Shown piece after piece: positions 28,422-36,993 of a stretch of 64,000 nucleotides of DNA. Position 1 is the stretch's first letter, and the number at the start of each line of letters is the position of its first letter. The stretch is from positions 2,790,001 to 2,854,000 of the forward strand of contig NZ_CP187926.1 of the NCBI RefSeq assembly GCF_049933045.1, written 5' to 3'. Made by a program: the position numbers and the translations under genes. This DNA comes from Pseudocolwellia sp049933045. Lineage in GTDB: Bacteria; Pseudomonadota; Gammaproteobacteria; Enterobacterales; Alteromonadaceae. The notes beneath the pieces were generated by a model. It saw nothing but the letters and a program-made list of their open reading frames with translations. It was not told the DNA's origin and did no database searches.

Positions 28422-28868
28422 ATGAGTCATTTAGATGAGAAATTACAAATAGCAGAAGACATTAATTTAACGTTTGATCTAACCGCAAAGCCTAATACAT
28501 CAGATTTAAAAGCTCATGAAGACCGTGCAGTAATTGCTAATTTACGAGCAGACCTAGTCCTCCCTAACAATAAAATATTAACGGTAGATATAGATTTTAA
28601 CGCTACAAGTGGCTACCATAACACCACAATGATGATTATGGATGATTTTGGCGTTGAAATGCTCGCAGCAGGATTTGAAACAAAATATGGCAAAGAGTAC
28701 GCCGATAAAATACGTCAAACATGGGCAAATAAAGAACTTCCATCGGACCCAAGAAAACCAACCTATTTATTGGTACAAAAGCCTATTAATGAAAACAAAA
28801 TGCCTAGTGTTTTTGCTGTTTGTGGTAGAAAAGATCATATTAATACCTCACCACTTGCCATCGTTTAA
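28422..28868 (+). CDS. unknown 148-aa protein, coupled to the propeller sensor
   Basis: 148 aa from ATG 28422, with AAAGGAA a few bases upstream; an ATG seven codons earlier is less likely. No signal peptide or membrane segment. It is acidic and soluble-looking, with an alternating strand pattern (VIANLRADLVLPNNKILTVDIDF) suggesting a compact beta-rich domain. I do not recognise a family. Its last 14 bases overlap the most plausible start of the downstream sensor gene, so the two are probably co-translated. It lies between ubiF and miaB, which are direct neighbours in E. coli. Confidence 0.7.
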   Translation: MSHLDEKLQIAEDINLTFDLTAKPNTSDLKAHEDRAVIANLRADLVLPNNKILTVDIDFNATSGYHNTTMMIMDDFGVEMLAAGFETKYGKEYADKIRQTWANKELPSDPRKPTYLLVQKPINENKMPSVFAVCGRKDHINTSPLAIV

Positions 28869-31653
28869 ATCTATATTTAATAAGTGGCTGATTATATTGC
28901 CGCTTATTATATTTCTATACTCTTCTTTATATAATACTGTTCAAGCAGAGTCTAATGAGTCAATTTTAAGTTACCTTAAAGTTAGTGGCGTCATTGAAGA
29001 TGAAAATAATTATATTTGGTTTTCTGGACAAAATACTTTAGCTCGATTTGATGGTACTGATCTTATTCATTTTTCTAATAATAATGAAAAATGGAATATA
29101 CCTTATACATGGATATTTGATGTTATTAAGGATGGTGATGATTTTATAGTTACCACAAACACATCTGAAATATGGCGACTTAACCCTAGAACAGCTAAAA
29201 CAATCAAATTAAATATTAATCAAGATCATATTTCTACTCATAAAACAGCTATTTATAAAGGAAATTATTATTTCAAAACCACAAAAGGTGAAATTTATGT
29301 ATATTCGCAAAAAAATAAAACAACAAAACTTTTAGTCGATGAAATAAAAACCTCTGCTTTAAAAAACACTAAAGATAATTTATACACAGCAGGCTTTAGT
29401 GGGTTATTTAAGTTAGAAAACGATAGTTTTACTCAGCTACTTAAAAATAAAGTATCATCTATTACTCCAATTAACGATGGAGTATTAGTCGTTACTGACG
29501 CCTTAATCTTGTACCTAGGTGATGATGGCTCTCGTCATGAAATACCCAACACTCAAAAACATGTTATCAGTACAAAATCAAACGATGGTCATGCTATTCT
29601 TTTAAGTAAAGAAGGAGTCATATCAAAAATAGCGATTCCTTCATTAATAAATATCACACATAATTATCCTGAAATAGAGTCAATGATCCCAAGAGATTTG
29701 ATTCAAGCAGAATCAAATACTATATGGCTTGTCAGTAATAAAGGCATACAAAAAATATTTCCTTCTGTCGTTAAAAATCATCCAAAAATTTATAATGTGG
29801 CAGATAATGCTAATGAAATAGAAGTATTTAATAATGAAGTGATTATTGGTACATATGGTGATGGTATATATAAAGCTTTTAATAATGGTAAAAACATATC
29901 AGAAAAAATTAATCCATCACTAACCTTGTTGGGTAAAAGAACAATGGATTTACTAGCAATAGATGATGCTTTGTATATTGCAGCTTTTGATGGTTTATGG
30001 GTATATAAAAAAGACTCTAATACTGCAAAGAAAGTTGATTTTATCGATAATAATCAAATCCTATTAAAATTGACTAAAAAAGACCATCTTCTCTATATTG
30101 CCACAGATGGAAATGGTTTCTATATTTATAATCTGAAAACTCAGCGAATTATTGATCATATCAGTTTAAGAGAAGGTATCAAAAACCCAGAAATTATTGA
30201 TATTTTGACCTTAGATAACAATAATATTTGGTTAGCAACTCCCGATGGAATTGAAATTTATAACCGATATACAAAAACCAACCGTCAATTAAAGTTATCG
30301 GTAAAAAATAAAGTTATCTCGTTCGCTACACATAATAATAAAGTTTATGCGGCAACCAAAGGTAATGGGATTTTTGTGCTAAATTTTCATGGCGATGTCT
30401 TATCACAAATAGCTGAAGACGTTAGTTTTTCAATGATAAATGTTATTGCTGATGAAGTTTGGGCTCCTGCAGCACAGGGGTTCTATCGTATAAATACTCA
30501 TGACGATTCAATATCATTAATACCAAACACTGAGAAATATAACTTTACCGATGCTCCAGTCATACTTAACAGTAAAATATTTGTGCCTCACCATACGGGG
30601 TTACTCGAAATCCCTCTCACTAAAGTAGCTAAATATAACCCCAAAATTGTTATCAGTCAGGTAACAGTGTCAGGTAACACACAATTATTTAATGATGATA
30701 TTAATGTAGGCTCTGAAAATGATGTGGTTTCTATTAATTTAGCAAGCTTAGATTTTCGTCCAGGTAAAGATAAACAATTTAAATACCAAATAAATAGTGG
30801 TGAATGGCAGAGTATTTATGGTAACCAATTAACCTTAACAGGCCTTGAATCAGGCATATATAAACTAGCCTTCAAAGGGACAAATAGCTTAGGGCAATGG
30901 AGTGATAATGTAACCTTTACGGAAGTTAATGTCGCTTACCCTTGGTATTTAACCCCTCAAATAAAAGTGCTTTATATTTTCAGTATCAGTTTTATTTTTA
31001 TTGCTGTTATTTGGTTAACCTATTTAAGATATCGCTCTATAAAACATATACATACTATTTTATCGAATAATATAAAAAGCCACGGTAAAGTTACCTTTAA
31101 TGTAGAGCGTAACTTACTAAAAGCTAAAGGCTTACTTTATAACTTAGAAAGCTTGCCTGCAGGAAATCTGTATCAAGTTTCAAGTATTATAAATAAATGT
31201 ATACATTCATTAGCACAAAATGAAAATGAAGAGGAGCCTAACACTAACAGAGGTAAGTCTTTAGAAGTTGCACTTCCTTATTTTGTTGATTATATACATC
31301 AAAAGTATCATTCAAATGTTCAATTAGAAATTGAGATGTCAGAATCGACACTCAATTTAGAAATGCAAGCAGACATCTATAAAATTATTTACGAAACCAT
31401 TACATCTACTATTATGAATGGTAGCGGAAGAAACTTTGAAATTAGCTTAGAAGAGTTCAAACACAAAATATGGCTAACCATTACGAATGATGAAAATGGT
31501 TTTTCTAAGTTTAAAAACAAAGTTAACTTTGATATGTCTATGTACTACATTCGACAAATAGCCAATAAACACAATGCCTCTTTCAATGTTTTCAATACAG
31601 AAAATTCGAGTAGTCAGCTTGTTATCAGTATTCCTTTAATGAGTATTTCATAA
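28855..31653 (+). CDS. membrane sensor: beta-propeller, Y_Y_Y domain and degenerate histidine-kinase-like tail
   Basis: About 932 aa from TTG 28855. This start is inferred: the frame is open to 28642, but only from here does the protein begin with a good signal peptide (WLIILPLIIFLYSSLYNTVQA). Residues ~30-600 are repeats of the two-component-regulator-propeller type (IWFSGQ, IWLVSNKGIQ, IWLATPDGIEIY). A Y_Y_Y domain follows (~625-695; FKYQINSGEWQSI), then one membrane helix (~705-725). The cytoplasmic tail (~735-932) has no ER-x-RIAR-x-LHD phospho-acceptor box. Its ATPase-like end (IYKIIYETITSTI; TNDENGFSKF) lacks a clear N-box Asn and DxGxG Asp. Probably a non-catalytic sensor or pseudokinase; no response regulator is adjacent. 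Confidence 0.75.
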   Translation: MPSFKSIFNKWLIILPLIIFLYSSLYNTVQAESNESILSYLKVSGVIEDENNYIWFSGQNTLARFDGTDLIHFSNNNEKWNIPYTWIFDVIKDGDDFIVTTNTSEIWRLNPRTAKTIKLNINQDHISTHKTAIYKGNYYFKTTKGEIYVYSQKNKTTKLLVDEIKTSALKNTKDNLYTAGFSGLFKLENDSFTQLLKNKVSSITPINDGVLVVTDALILYLGDDGSRHEIPNTQKHVISTKSNDGHAILLSKEGVISKIAIPSLINITHNYPEIESMIPRDLIQAESNTIWLVSNKGIQKIFPSVVKNHPKIYNVADNANEIEVFNNEVIIGTYGDGIYKAFNNGKNISEKINPSLTLLGKRTMDLLAIDDALYIAAFDGLWVYKKDSNTAKKVDFIDNNQILLKLTKKDHLLYIATDGNGFYIYNLKTQRIIDHISLREGIKNPEIIDILTLDNNNIWLATPDGIEIYNRYTKTNRQLKLSVKNKVISFATHNNKVYAATKGNGIFVLNFHGDVLSQIAEDVSFSMINVIADEVWAPAAQGFYRINTHDDSISLIPNTEKYNFTDAPVILNSKIFVPHHTGLLEIPLTKVAKYNPKIVISQVTVSGNTQLFNDDINVGSENDVVSINLASLDFRPGKDKQFKYQINSGEWQSIYGNQLTLTGLESGIYKLAFKGTNSLGQWSDNVTFTEVNVAYPWYLTPQIKVLYIFSISFIFIAVIWLTYLRYRSIKHIHTILSNNIKSHGKVTFNVERNLLKAKGLLYNLESLPAGNLYQVSSIINKCIHSLAQNENEEEPNTNRGKSLEVALPYFVDYIHQKYHSNVQLEIEMSESTLNLEMQADIYKIIYETITSTIMNGSGRNFEISLEEFKHKIWLTITNDENGFSKFKNKVNFDMSMYYIRQIANKHNASFNVFNTENSSSQLVISIPLMSIS

Positions 31654-31770
31654 GGGTTATTTTTAACCTGTAGAACCTCATATCGTGAAACAATACTATT
31701 TAACTTACTCAAAGATATTAAACTTCTCTGATGTGATTATGCACTTAGTTACATCTTAGTATCAAGTTTG

Positions 31771-32818
31771 AAGTGCAACAAAAGTAGTTATTCATAAAAA
31801 CATTCCTCCGGTGTTTTATAACCAAGTCGCTTCCTTGGTCTTGCATTTAATTTAGCAGCGATGATATTACATCGCTGTTGAGTTAATCCTTTCATTGATG
31901 TTCCTTTTACCAAATATTGTCTAATTAACCCGTTAGTATTTTCGTTGGTTCCACGCTCCCTGGAGTGATGTGGGTTAGCAAAATAATAAGGGCAGTTAGT
32001 TGCTTCTTCAACTTTCTTATATTGATGAAACTCGGTGCCGTTATCTGATGTGATGGTTTTAAATTGCTCTGGCATATTACTCATTAGTTTTATCGTTCGC
32101 TTATTGGTTGACTTGGTTGTCCTATCGTTTAATTGGCCTATTAAGGTGTAGCCAGTTTTTCGCTCAACCAGTGTAACGATACAATGTTTAGAGCCTTTTC
32201 CCATGACAGTATCTATTTCCCAATGACCTTTTTTTTACGCGTTTCTCCCTCGCTAGGGCGTTCAGCTATATTGCATTTATCGGCAAGTCTGCCGCGGCTA
32301 TCATAAGCCTTATAACGTTTACGTCTTCGTTTTTGAGCGCAGCGCAATTGCTTCCATAACAAGCCACCTTTCTTTTTATCACGCCAAATATATCGGTAAA
32401 TAGTTTCATGACTAAAGCAACGCAACCCTTGTCGTTTCAAGTGACCGGTAATTTGTTCAGGACTCCACTGTTTACGTAAAAGCTGTCGTACAATCGCGTA
32501 ATCTTTTTCAGTAAAATGCTGATTTCGCCTTGAACGACTGCGCCGTGCTCTTGTCCGTCGCTGTGCTTTTATGGGACGATATGAGCCGTCTTGATGCCAA
32601 CAAGTGTTACGATTTATCTCGCGATAAATCGTACTTCGGTCTCTATTCATTGCTTTTGCAATGTTAGTAAAGCTTAGGCCTTGCCTTTTTAAGGCGGCTA
32701 ACGTATATCTATCACCTTCGGTGAGCTGCTTGTATTTCATAGTGTTTTACTTCTTGGCGGGAGCAAAAAACTAAGAATATAGCAGTTCATCGTTTTTATT
32801 AAATTGGGTGTCGCACTT
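31771..32818 (-). mobile_element. IS30-family insertion sequence
   Basis: About 1.05 kb. Imperfect terminal repeats AAGTGCAACA (31771-31780) and, inverted, AAGTGCGACA (32809-32818) bound a transposase of the IS30 family. Exact ends and target duplication are uncertain; CTTAGTAT occurs at 31755 and at 32816 but is not flush with the left repeat. It has landed between the propeller sensor and miaB. Confidence 0.85.
31788..32740 (-). CDS. IS30-family transposase in two frames joined at a slippery A8-G
   Basis: The first frame (32740 to 32213, 175 aa) holds the helix-turn-helix region (LTEGDRYTLAALKRQGLSFTNIAKAMNRDRSTIYREI in pieces) and a second DNA-binding part. The second frame (31788-32204 plus upstream codons) holds the DDE core: Asp in HWEIDTV, Asp in TSDNGTEF, Glu in HSRERGTNENTNG. 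The frames join by a -1 shift at A AAA AAG (forward 32228-32234, as CTTTTTT), giving ~317 aa, the usual family length. All catalytic residues are intact, so this may be programmed frameshifting rather than decay; IS30 elements usually have one frame. Confidence 0.85.
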
Positions 32819-33045
32819 AGTATATGAATTCGGCCATAATAAAACGGAGACGTGAAATAATAAACAGAATAAAATCCAACTGATCCACAATAAAATCACA
32901 CCTCATTACAAACCTTTAGAAGAAAACATAATTCGTTTGAACAAATTTTCCTCTACAAAGAATAACAACCCTAGCGTCTCATCTAAAGAAAGAGTAAAAT
33001 ACGACTCCTTTTTTAAAATCACTATTGAATATTAGGCAAGTATTA
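32819..33045. other. miaB upstream region
   Basis: 227 AT-rich bases between the IS element and miaB. A TTG at 33025 opens the miaB frame but is not the likely start. No convincing promoter. Confidence 0.4.
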
Positions 33046-34503
33046 ATGAGTAAAAAGCTTTACATCAAAACATGGGGCTGCCAAATGAACGAGTATGACT
33101 CGCAGAAAATGGCTGAACTTTTAGATTCAACTCATGGTTACGAGTTAGCAGACGAAGCTGAGGATGCTGACGTTATTTTATTAAATACTTGTTCAATACG
33201 TGAGAAGGCTCAAGAAAAAGTATTTCATCAACTCGGTCGTTGGAAAAACCTTAAAGTCACCAATCCTGATTTAGTGATTGGTGTAGGTGGCTGTGTAGCT
33301 TCGCAAGAAGGTGACGCTATCCGTCAAAGAGCACCTTATGTTGATATGGTTTTTGGTCCGCAAACTTTACATAGACTGCCTGAAATGATCCAACAAGTAA
33401 CAGGCGATAGAAGCCCTGTTGTTGATGTGAGCTTTCCTGAAATAGAAAAATTTGACCGTTTGCCTGAACCTAAGGCTGACGGCGCTACAGCTTTCGTATC
33501 AATTATGGAAGGTTGTAGTAAATACTGTACTTTCTGTGTTGTACCTTATACTCGTGGTGAAGAAGTTAGTCGCCCACTTGATGATGTTCTATATGAAGTA
33601 GCACAACTTGCTGAGCAAGGCGTACGTGAAGTTAATTTATTAGGACAAAATGTAAATGGTTTCCGAGGTGAGTCTCATGACGGTAGCATTTGCCGTTTCT
33701 CTGAATTATTACGTTTAATCGCAACAATAGATGGTATTGATAGAATTCGTTACACAACATCTCACCCTATCGAATTTACTGATGATATTATCGAAGTATA
33801 TAAAGATGTGCCTGAGTTAGTTAGCCACCTGCACTTACCTGTACAAAGTGGTAGCGATAGAATTTTAGTACAAATGAAGCGTGGACATACGGCGTTAGAA
33901 TACAAGTCTCAAATACGTAAATTGAAAAAAGCGCGTCCTGAAATCTGTATGTCATCTGATTTTATTATTGGTTTCCCTGGTGAAACTGATGACGACTTTA
34001 ACGCAACAATGAAATTAATTACTGATATCGATTTTGATTTAAGTTTTAGCTTTATTTATAGCGCTCGTCCAGGTACACCAGCAGCTGATTTACCTGACGA
34101 TGTTTCAGATCAAACAAAGAAAGATCGCTTACAGTTTTTACAAGACACTATCAGTAATCAAGCATTACGTATTGCACGTCAAATGTTAGGTACTGAACAA
34201 CGTATTCTTGTTGAAGGTCCATCGAAGAAAAATCCTATGGAGCTTCGTGGTCGTACTGAAAACAATCGAATTGTTAACTTTGAAGCACCGCATCATGTTA
34301 TTGGACAATTTGTTGATATTAAAGTGACTGACGTTTACTCAAACTCCTTACGTGGTGAGTTAGTAAGAGAAGAAAAAGACATGGGATTACGTATTGCGCT
34401 TTCTCCTGCTGATATTCTTGCAAACAATCATCACCAACATGCTAAACAACATACTGATGTAAATAGCACTAACGACATTGGCGTAGGTACTTTTACACCT
34501 TAA
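33046..34503 (+). CDS. miaB: tRNA-2-methylthio-N6-dimethylallyladenosine synthase MiaB
   Basis: 485 aa from ATG 33046, which puts all six cluster cysteines at the numbers known for E. coli MiaB: Cys12, 49 and 83 (auxiliary cluster) and Cys157, 161 and 164 (radical-SAM CSKYCTFC). A TRAM domain ends the conserved part; the last ~40 residues are His/Asn-rich and non-conserved. It adds the 2-methylthio group to i6A37 of tRNAs reading UNN codons. First gene of miaB-ybeZ-ybeY-ybeX-lnt. Confidence 0.96.
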   Translation: MSKKLYIKTWGCQMNEYDSQKMAELLDSTHGYELADEAEDADVILLNTCSIREKAQEKVFHQLGRWKNLKVTNPDLVIGVGGCVASQEGDAIRQRAPYVDMVFGPQTLHRLPEMIQQVTGDRSPVVDVSFPEIEKFDRLPEPKADGATAFVSIMEGCSKYCTFCVVPYTRGEEVSRPLDDVLYEVAQLAEQGVREVNLLGQNVNGFRGESHDGSICRFSELLRLIATIDGIDRIRYTTSHPIEFTDDIIEVYKDVPELVSHLHLPVQSGSDRILVQMKRGHTALEYKSQIRKLKKARPEICMSSDFIIGFPGETDDDFNATMKLITDIDFDLSFSFIYSARPGTPAADLPDDVSDQTKKDRLQFLQDTISNQALRIARQMLGTEQRILVEGPSKKNPMELRGRTENNRIVNFEAPHHVIGQFVDIKVTDVYSNSLRGELVREEKDMGLRIALSPADILANNHHQHAKQHTDVNSTNDIGVGTFTP

Positions 34504-34539
34504 TCACATAGTAAACTTAACTTTTTTTGGACCGTTACT

Positions 34540-35595
34540 TTGAGCACAAATAGCAACCACATACTAACATTAGAACCAGAAGACAATTCTCGTCAGGCTT
34601 CGTTATACGGACCTATGGACGGTAATTTAAAAACACTTGAAAGACGTTTAGGCGTTGAAATAAGTTATCGTGGTAATCAAATTAAAATTGTGGGTAAAGA
34701 AAGTAATTGTTTAGCAGTTAGTAACATACTAAAAGATTTGTATGTGGAAACCAGTACCGTTAAAAACAAGCAACAAGATATTACTGATGAAATGGTGCAC
34801 CTTGCCATCATTGGCTCTAGCGCTTTAGAGCAAGAGCCTAACAGCAGTAAACTTGATGTTAATTTTGATAAGTTAATTACTATTAAAACAAAACGTGGTG
34901 TGATCAAGCCACGTAATGAGAACCAGCAAAGTTACGTACATAACGTTACAACTAACGACATCAGTTTTGGTGTTGGCGTTGCTGGTACAGGTAAAACTTA
35001 TTTAGCTGTAGCTTGTGCTGTTGAAGCTTTGGAAAGACAAGAAGTTAGACGTATTCTACTTACTCGCCCTGCTGTTGAAGCAGGTGAGAAGTTAGGTTTT
35101 CTTCCTGGTGATCTTTCACAAAAGGTTGACCCTTATTTACGCCCTCTTTATGACGCTTTATTTGAAATGTTAGGTTTCGAGAAAGTTGAAAAGCTTATAG
35201 AACGCAACGTTATTGAAGTTGCTCCTCTTGCTTATATGCGTGGACGTACACTTAACGATGCTTTTATTATTCTTGATGAAAGTCAGAATACGACCGTTGA
35301 GCAAATGAAAATGTTTTTAACACGTATAGGTTTTAATGCCCGTGCGGTGATCACAGGTGACATTACACAAGTAGATTTACCTCGTGGTCAGAAGTCAGGT
35401 TTACGCCATGCAATTGAAGTTTTAGAAGACATTCCAGGTGTTAGCTTCAACTTCTTCGATTCAAAAGATGTTGTACGACACCCAGTTGTTGGAAGAATAG
35501 TTGATGCTTACGATGCTCATGAAAAGAAAATGAATCGTTTAAAAGCAGAAAAAGATGCTATTGCCGCTGAAAATAGAGCCAAGGCGCAAAGTTAA
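34540..35595 (+). CDS. ybeZ: PhoH-like ATPase YbeZ
   Basis: 351 aa from a TTG start; the first residues (ILTLEPEDNSRQASLYGP) match the E. coli YbeZ N-terminus, so the start is sound. A KH-like RNA-binding N-terminus (GNLKTLERRLGVEI) precedes the PhoH ATPase with Walker A GVAGTGKT (~145) and Walker B ILDESQN. YbeZ is an RNA-linked ATPase/helicase that partners YbeY. Its TAA overlaps the ATG (TAATG) of the true ybeY start. Confidence 0.95.
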   Translation: MSTNSNHILTLEPEDNSRQASLYGPMDGNLKTLERRLGVEISYRGNQIKIVGKESNCLAVSNILKDLYVETSTVKNKQQDITDEMVHLAIIGSSALEQEPNSSKLDVNFDKLITIKTKRGVIKPRNENQQSYVHNVTTNDISFGVGVAGTGKTYLAVACAVEALERQEVRRILLTRPAVEAGEKLGFLPGDLSQKVDPYLRPLYDALFEMLGFEKVEKLIERNVIEVAPLAYMRGRTLNDAFIILDESQNTTVEQMKMFLTRIGFNARAVITGDITQVDLPRGQKSGLRHAIEVLEDIPGVSFNFFDSKDVVRHPVVGRIVDAYDAHEKKMNRLKAEKDAIAAENRAKAQS

Positions 35596-36051
35596 TGGCT
35601 GTATTTTTAGATGTTCAAATTGCCTGTGAAGAAAAAAAATCTACCTTCAACAGAGCAACTCCAATTATGGGCAGAAACCGCATTATCTACACTTGAAAAC
35701 GATCCTGAATTAACTATCCGACTCGTTGAGTCTCAAGAAAGCCAAGAACTTAATCATCAATATCGTCAAAAAGAGAAGCCGACTAACGTGTTGTCTTTTC
35801 CTTTTGAAGTACCTGAAGGCATTGATCTTAACTTATTAGGCGACCTTGTTATTTGCTCTGATGTTGTTAATCAAGAAGCTAAAGAACAAAATAAACAAAA
35901 CCTCGACCATTGGGCTCATTTAGTTATTCACGGATGCTTGCATTTGTTGGGTTACGACCATATAGAAGAAGATGAAGCTGTTGAAATGGAATCACTTGAA
36001 ATAAAACTATTATCAACTCTTGGTATAGACAATCCTTACCAAGAAGTATAG
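35595..36051 (+). CDS. ybeY: endoribonuclease YbeY, frame interrupted at an A8 tract
   Basis: The family N-terminus (E. coli ILDLQLACED) is encoded from ATG 35595 as MAVFLDVQIACEE, coupled to the ybeZ stop. The rest (NLPSTEQLQLW..., with RNase/zinc motif HGCLHLLGYDH) is in another frame, open from 35611. The break is at an A8 run (35632-35639): seven A would give an uninterrupted MAVFLDVQIACEEKNLPS protein of ~151 aa. From ATG 35611 a 146-aa protein lacking the first conserved strand can be made. Either a sequencing or assembly slip, transcriptional slippage on A8, or a recent mutation. YbeY matures 16S rRNA 3' ends and degrades faulty ribosomes. Confidence 0.85.
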
Positions 36052-36094
36052 ATTTCATACTTAAAACATTAATTATAGGATGTAGTAAAACTCT

Positions 36095-36973
36095 ATGGGC
36101 GAAGACAACCCCCACTCTAGTAACGGTTCTTCAAATAAGTCATTGTGGTCAAAAGTAGCACAAGTATTTACAGGGGAGCCGAAAAATAAAGATGAGTTAG
36201 TTGAAGTACTCAACGACGCAGAAGATCGAGAGTTAATCAGACCAGAAACAAGATTAATGATCAAAGGTGTTTTAGAAGTATCTGATATGCGTGTACGAGA
36301 TATCATGATACCAAGATCACAAATGATCACACTCGATATTAATGATTCTCTTGAAGAATCTATTCCTAAAATAATTGAATCTGGACATTCTCGATTTCCT
36401 GTTATTAATGAGGATATTGATAAGATAGAAGGTATTCTACTCGCCAAAGATTTGTTAATTCATGCATTTCAGCCCCAAGACAACGAATCAACTATAGCGA
36501 CGGTTATTAGACCTTCGATTATGGTACCTGAAAGCAAAAAAGTAGAACCTTTATTAAAAGAATTTAGATCACAACGCTATCATATGGCCGTTGTGGTAGA
36601 TGAATATGGTGGTGTTTCAGGTGTAGTTACCATTGAAGATATATTAGAGCTTATTGTAGGTGAAATTGAAGATGAAACCGACGATGCTATAGAAGAAGAT
36701 ATCAAGCATCTTGCCGGGCAAGTTTATCAAGTAAAAGCCCTTACCGAGTTAGATGATTTCAACCAATACTTTAACACCAATTTTACCGGTGAAAACGCAG
36801 ATACCATCAGCGGAATTATTCTTAATCAATTTGGTCACATGCCTAAAAAAGGTGAAACGGTGACGGTTGATGAATTTGAATTTAAAATCACTGCAGCAAA
36901 TACTCGTCGTATTCAAACAATTCAGGTCACCACGGCTAAAGATCATGAAATAAACGGGAAGAATACTGATTAG
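36095..36973 (+). CDS. ybeX: CBS-domain protein YbeX/CorC (HlyC/CorC family)
   Basis: 292 aa, no membrane segments. Two CBS domains (~65-190; MRVRDIMIPRSQMITLD and VVDEYGGVSGVVTIEDILELIVGEI) are followed by the CorC_HlyC C-terminal domain (~205-285). Implicated in Mg/Co homeostasis and in ribosome biology. Fourth gene of the miaB-lnt operon, 43 bases after ybeY. Confidence 0.94.
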   Translation: MGEDNPHSSNGSSNKSLWSKVAQVFTGEPKNKDELVEVLNDAEDRELIRPETRLMIKGVLEVSDMRVRDIMIPRSQMITLDINDSLEESIPKIIESGHSRFPVINEDIDKIEGILLAKDLLIHAFQPQDNESTIATVIRPSIMVPESKKVEPLLKEFRSQRYHMAVVVDEYGGVSGVVTIEDILELIVGEIEDETDDAIEEDIKHLAGQVYQVKALTELDDFNQYFNTNFTGENADTISGIILNQFGHMPKKGETVTVDEFEFKITAANTRRIQTIQVTTAKDHEINGKNTD

Positions 36974-36993
36974 CAATAATCATATGGACATTC

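Noticed and set aside
28642..28854. Upstream extension of the propeller sensor
   Set aside because: It lies inside the 148-aa gene in another frame, and would put the signal peptide far from the N-terminus.
35611..36051. YbeY as an ordinary 146-aa gene starting MFKLPVKKK
   Set aside because: The conserved first strand lies upstream in another frame coupled to ybeZ, so this start is probably an artefact of the A8 shift.
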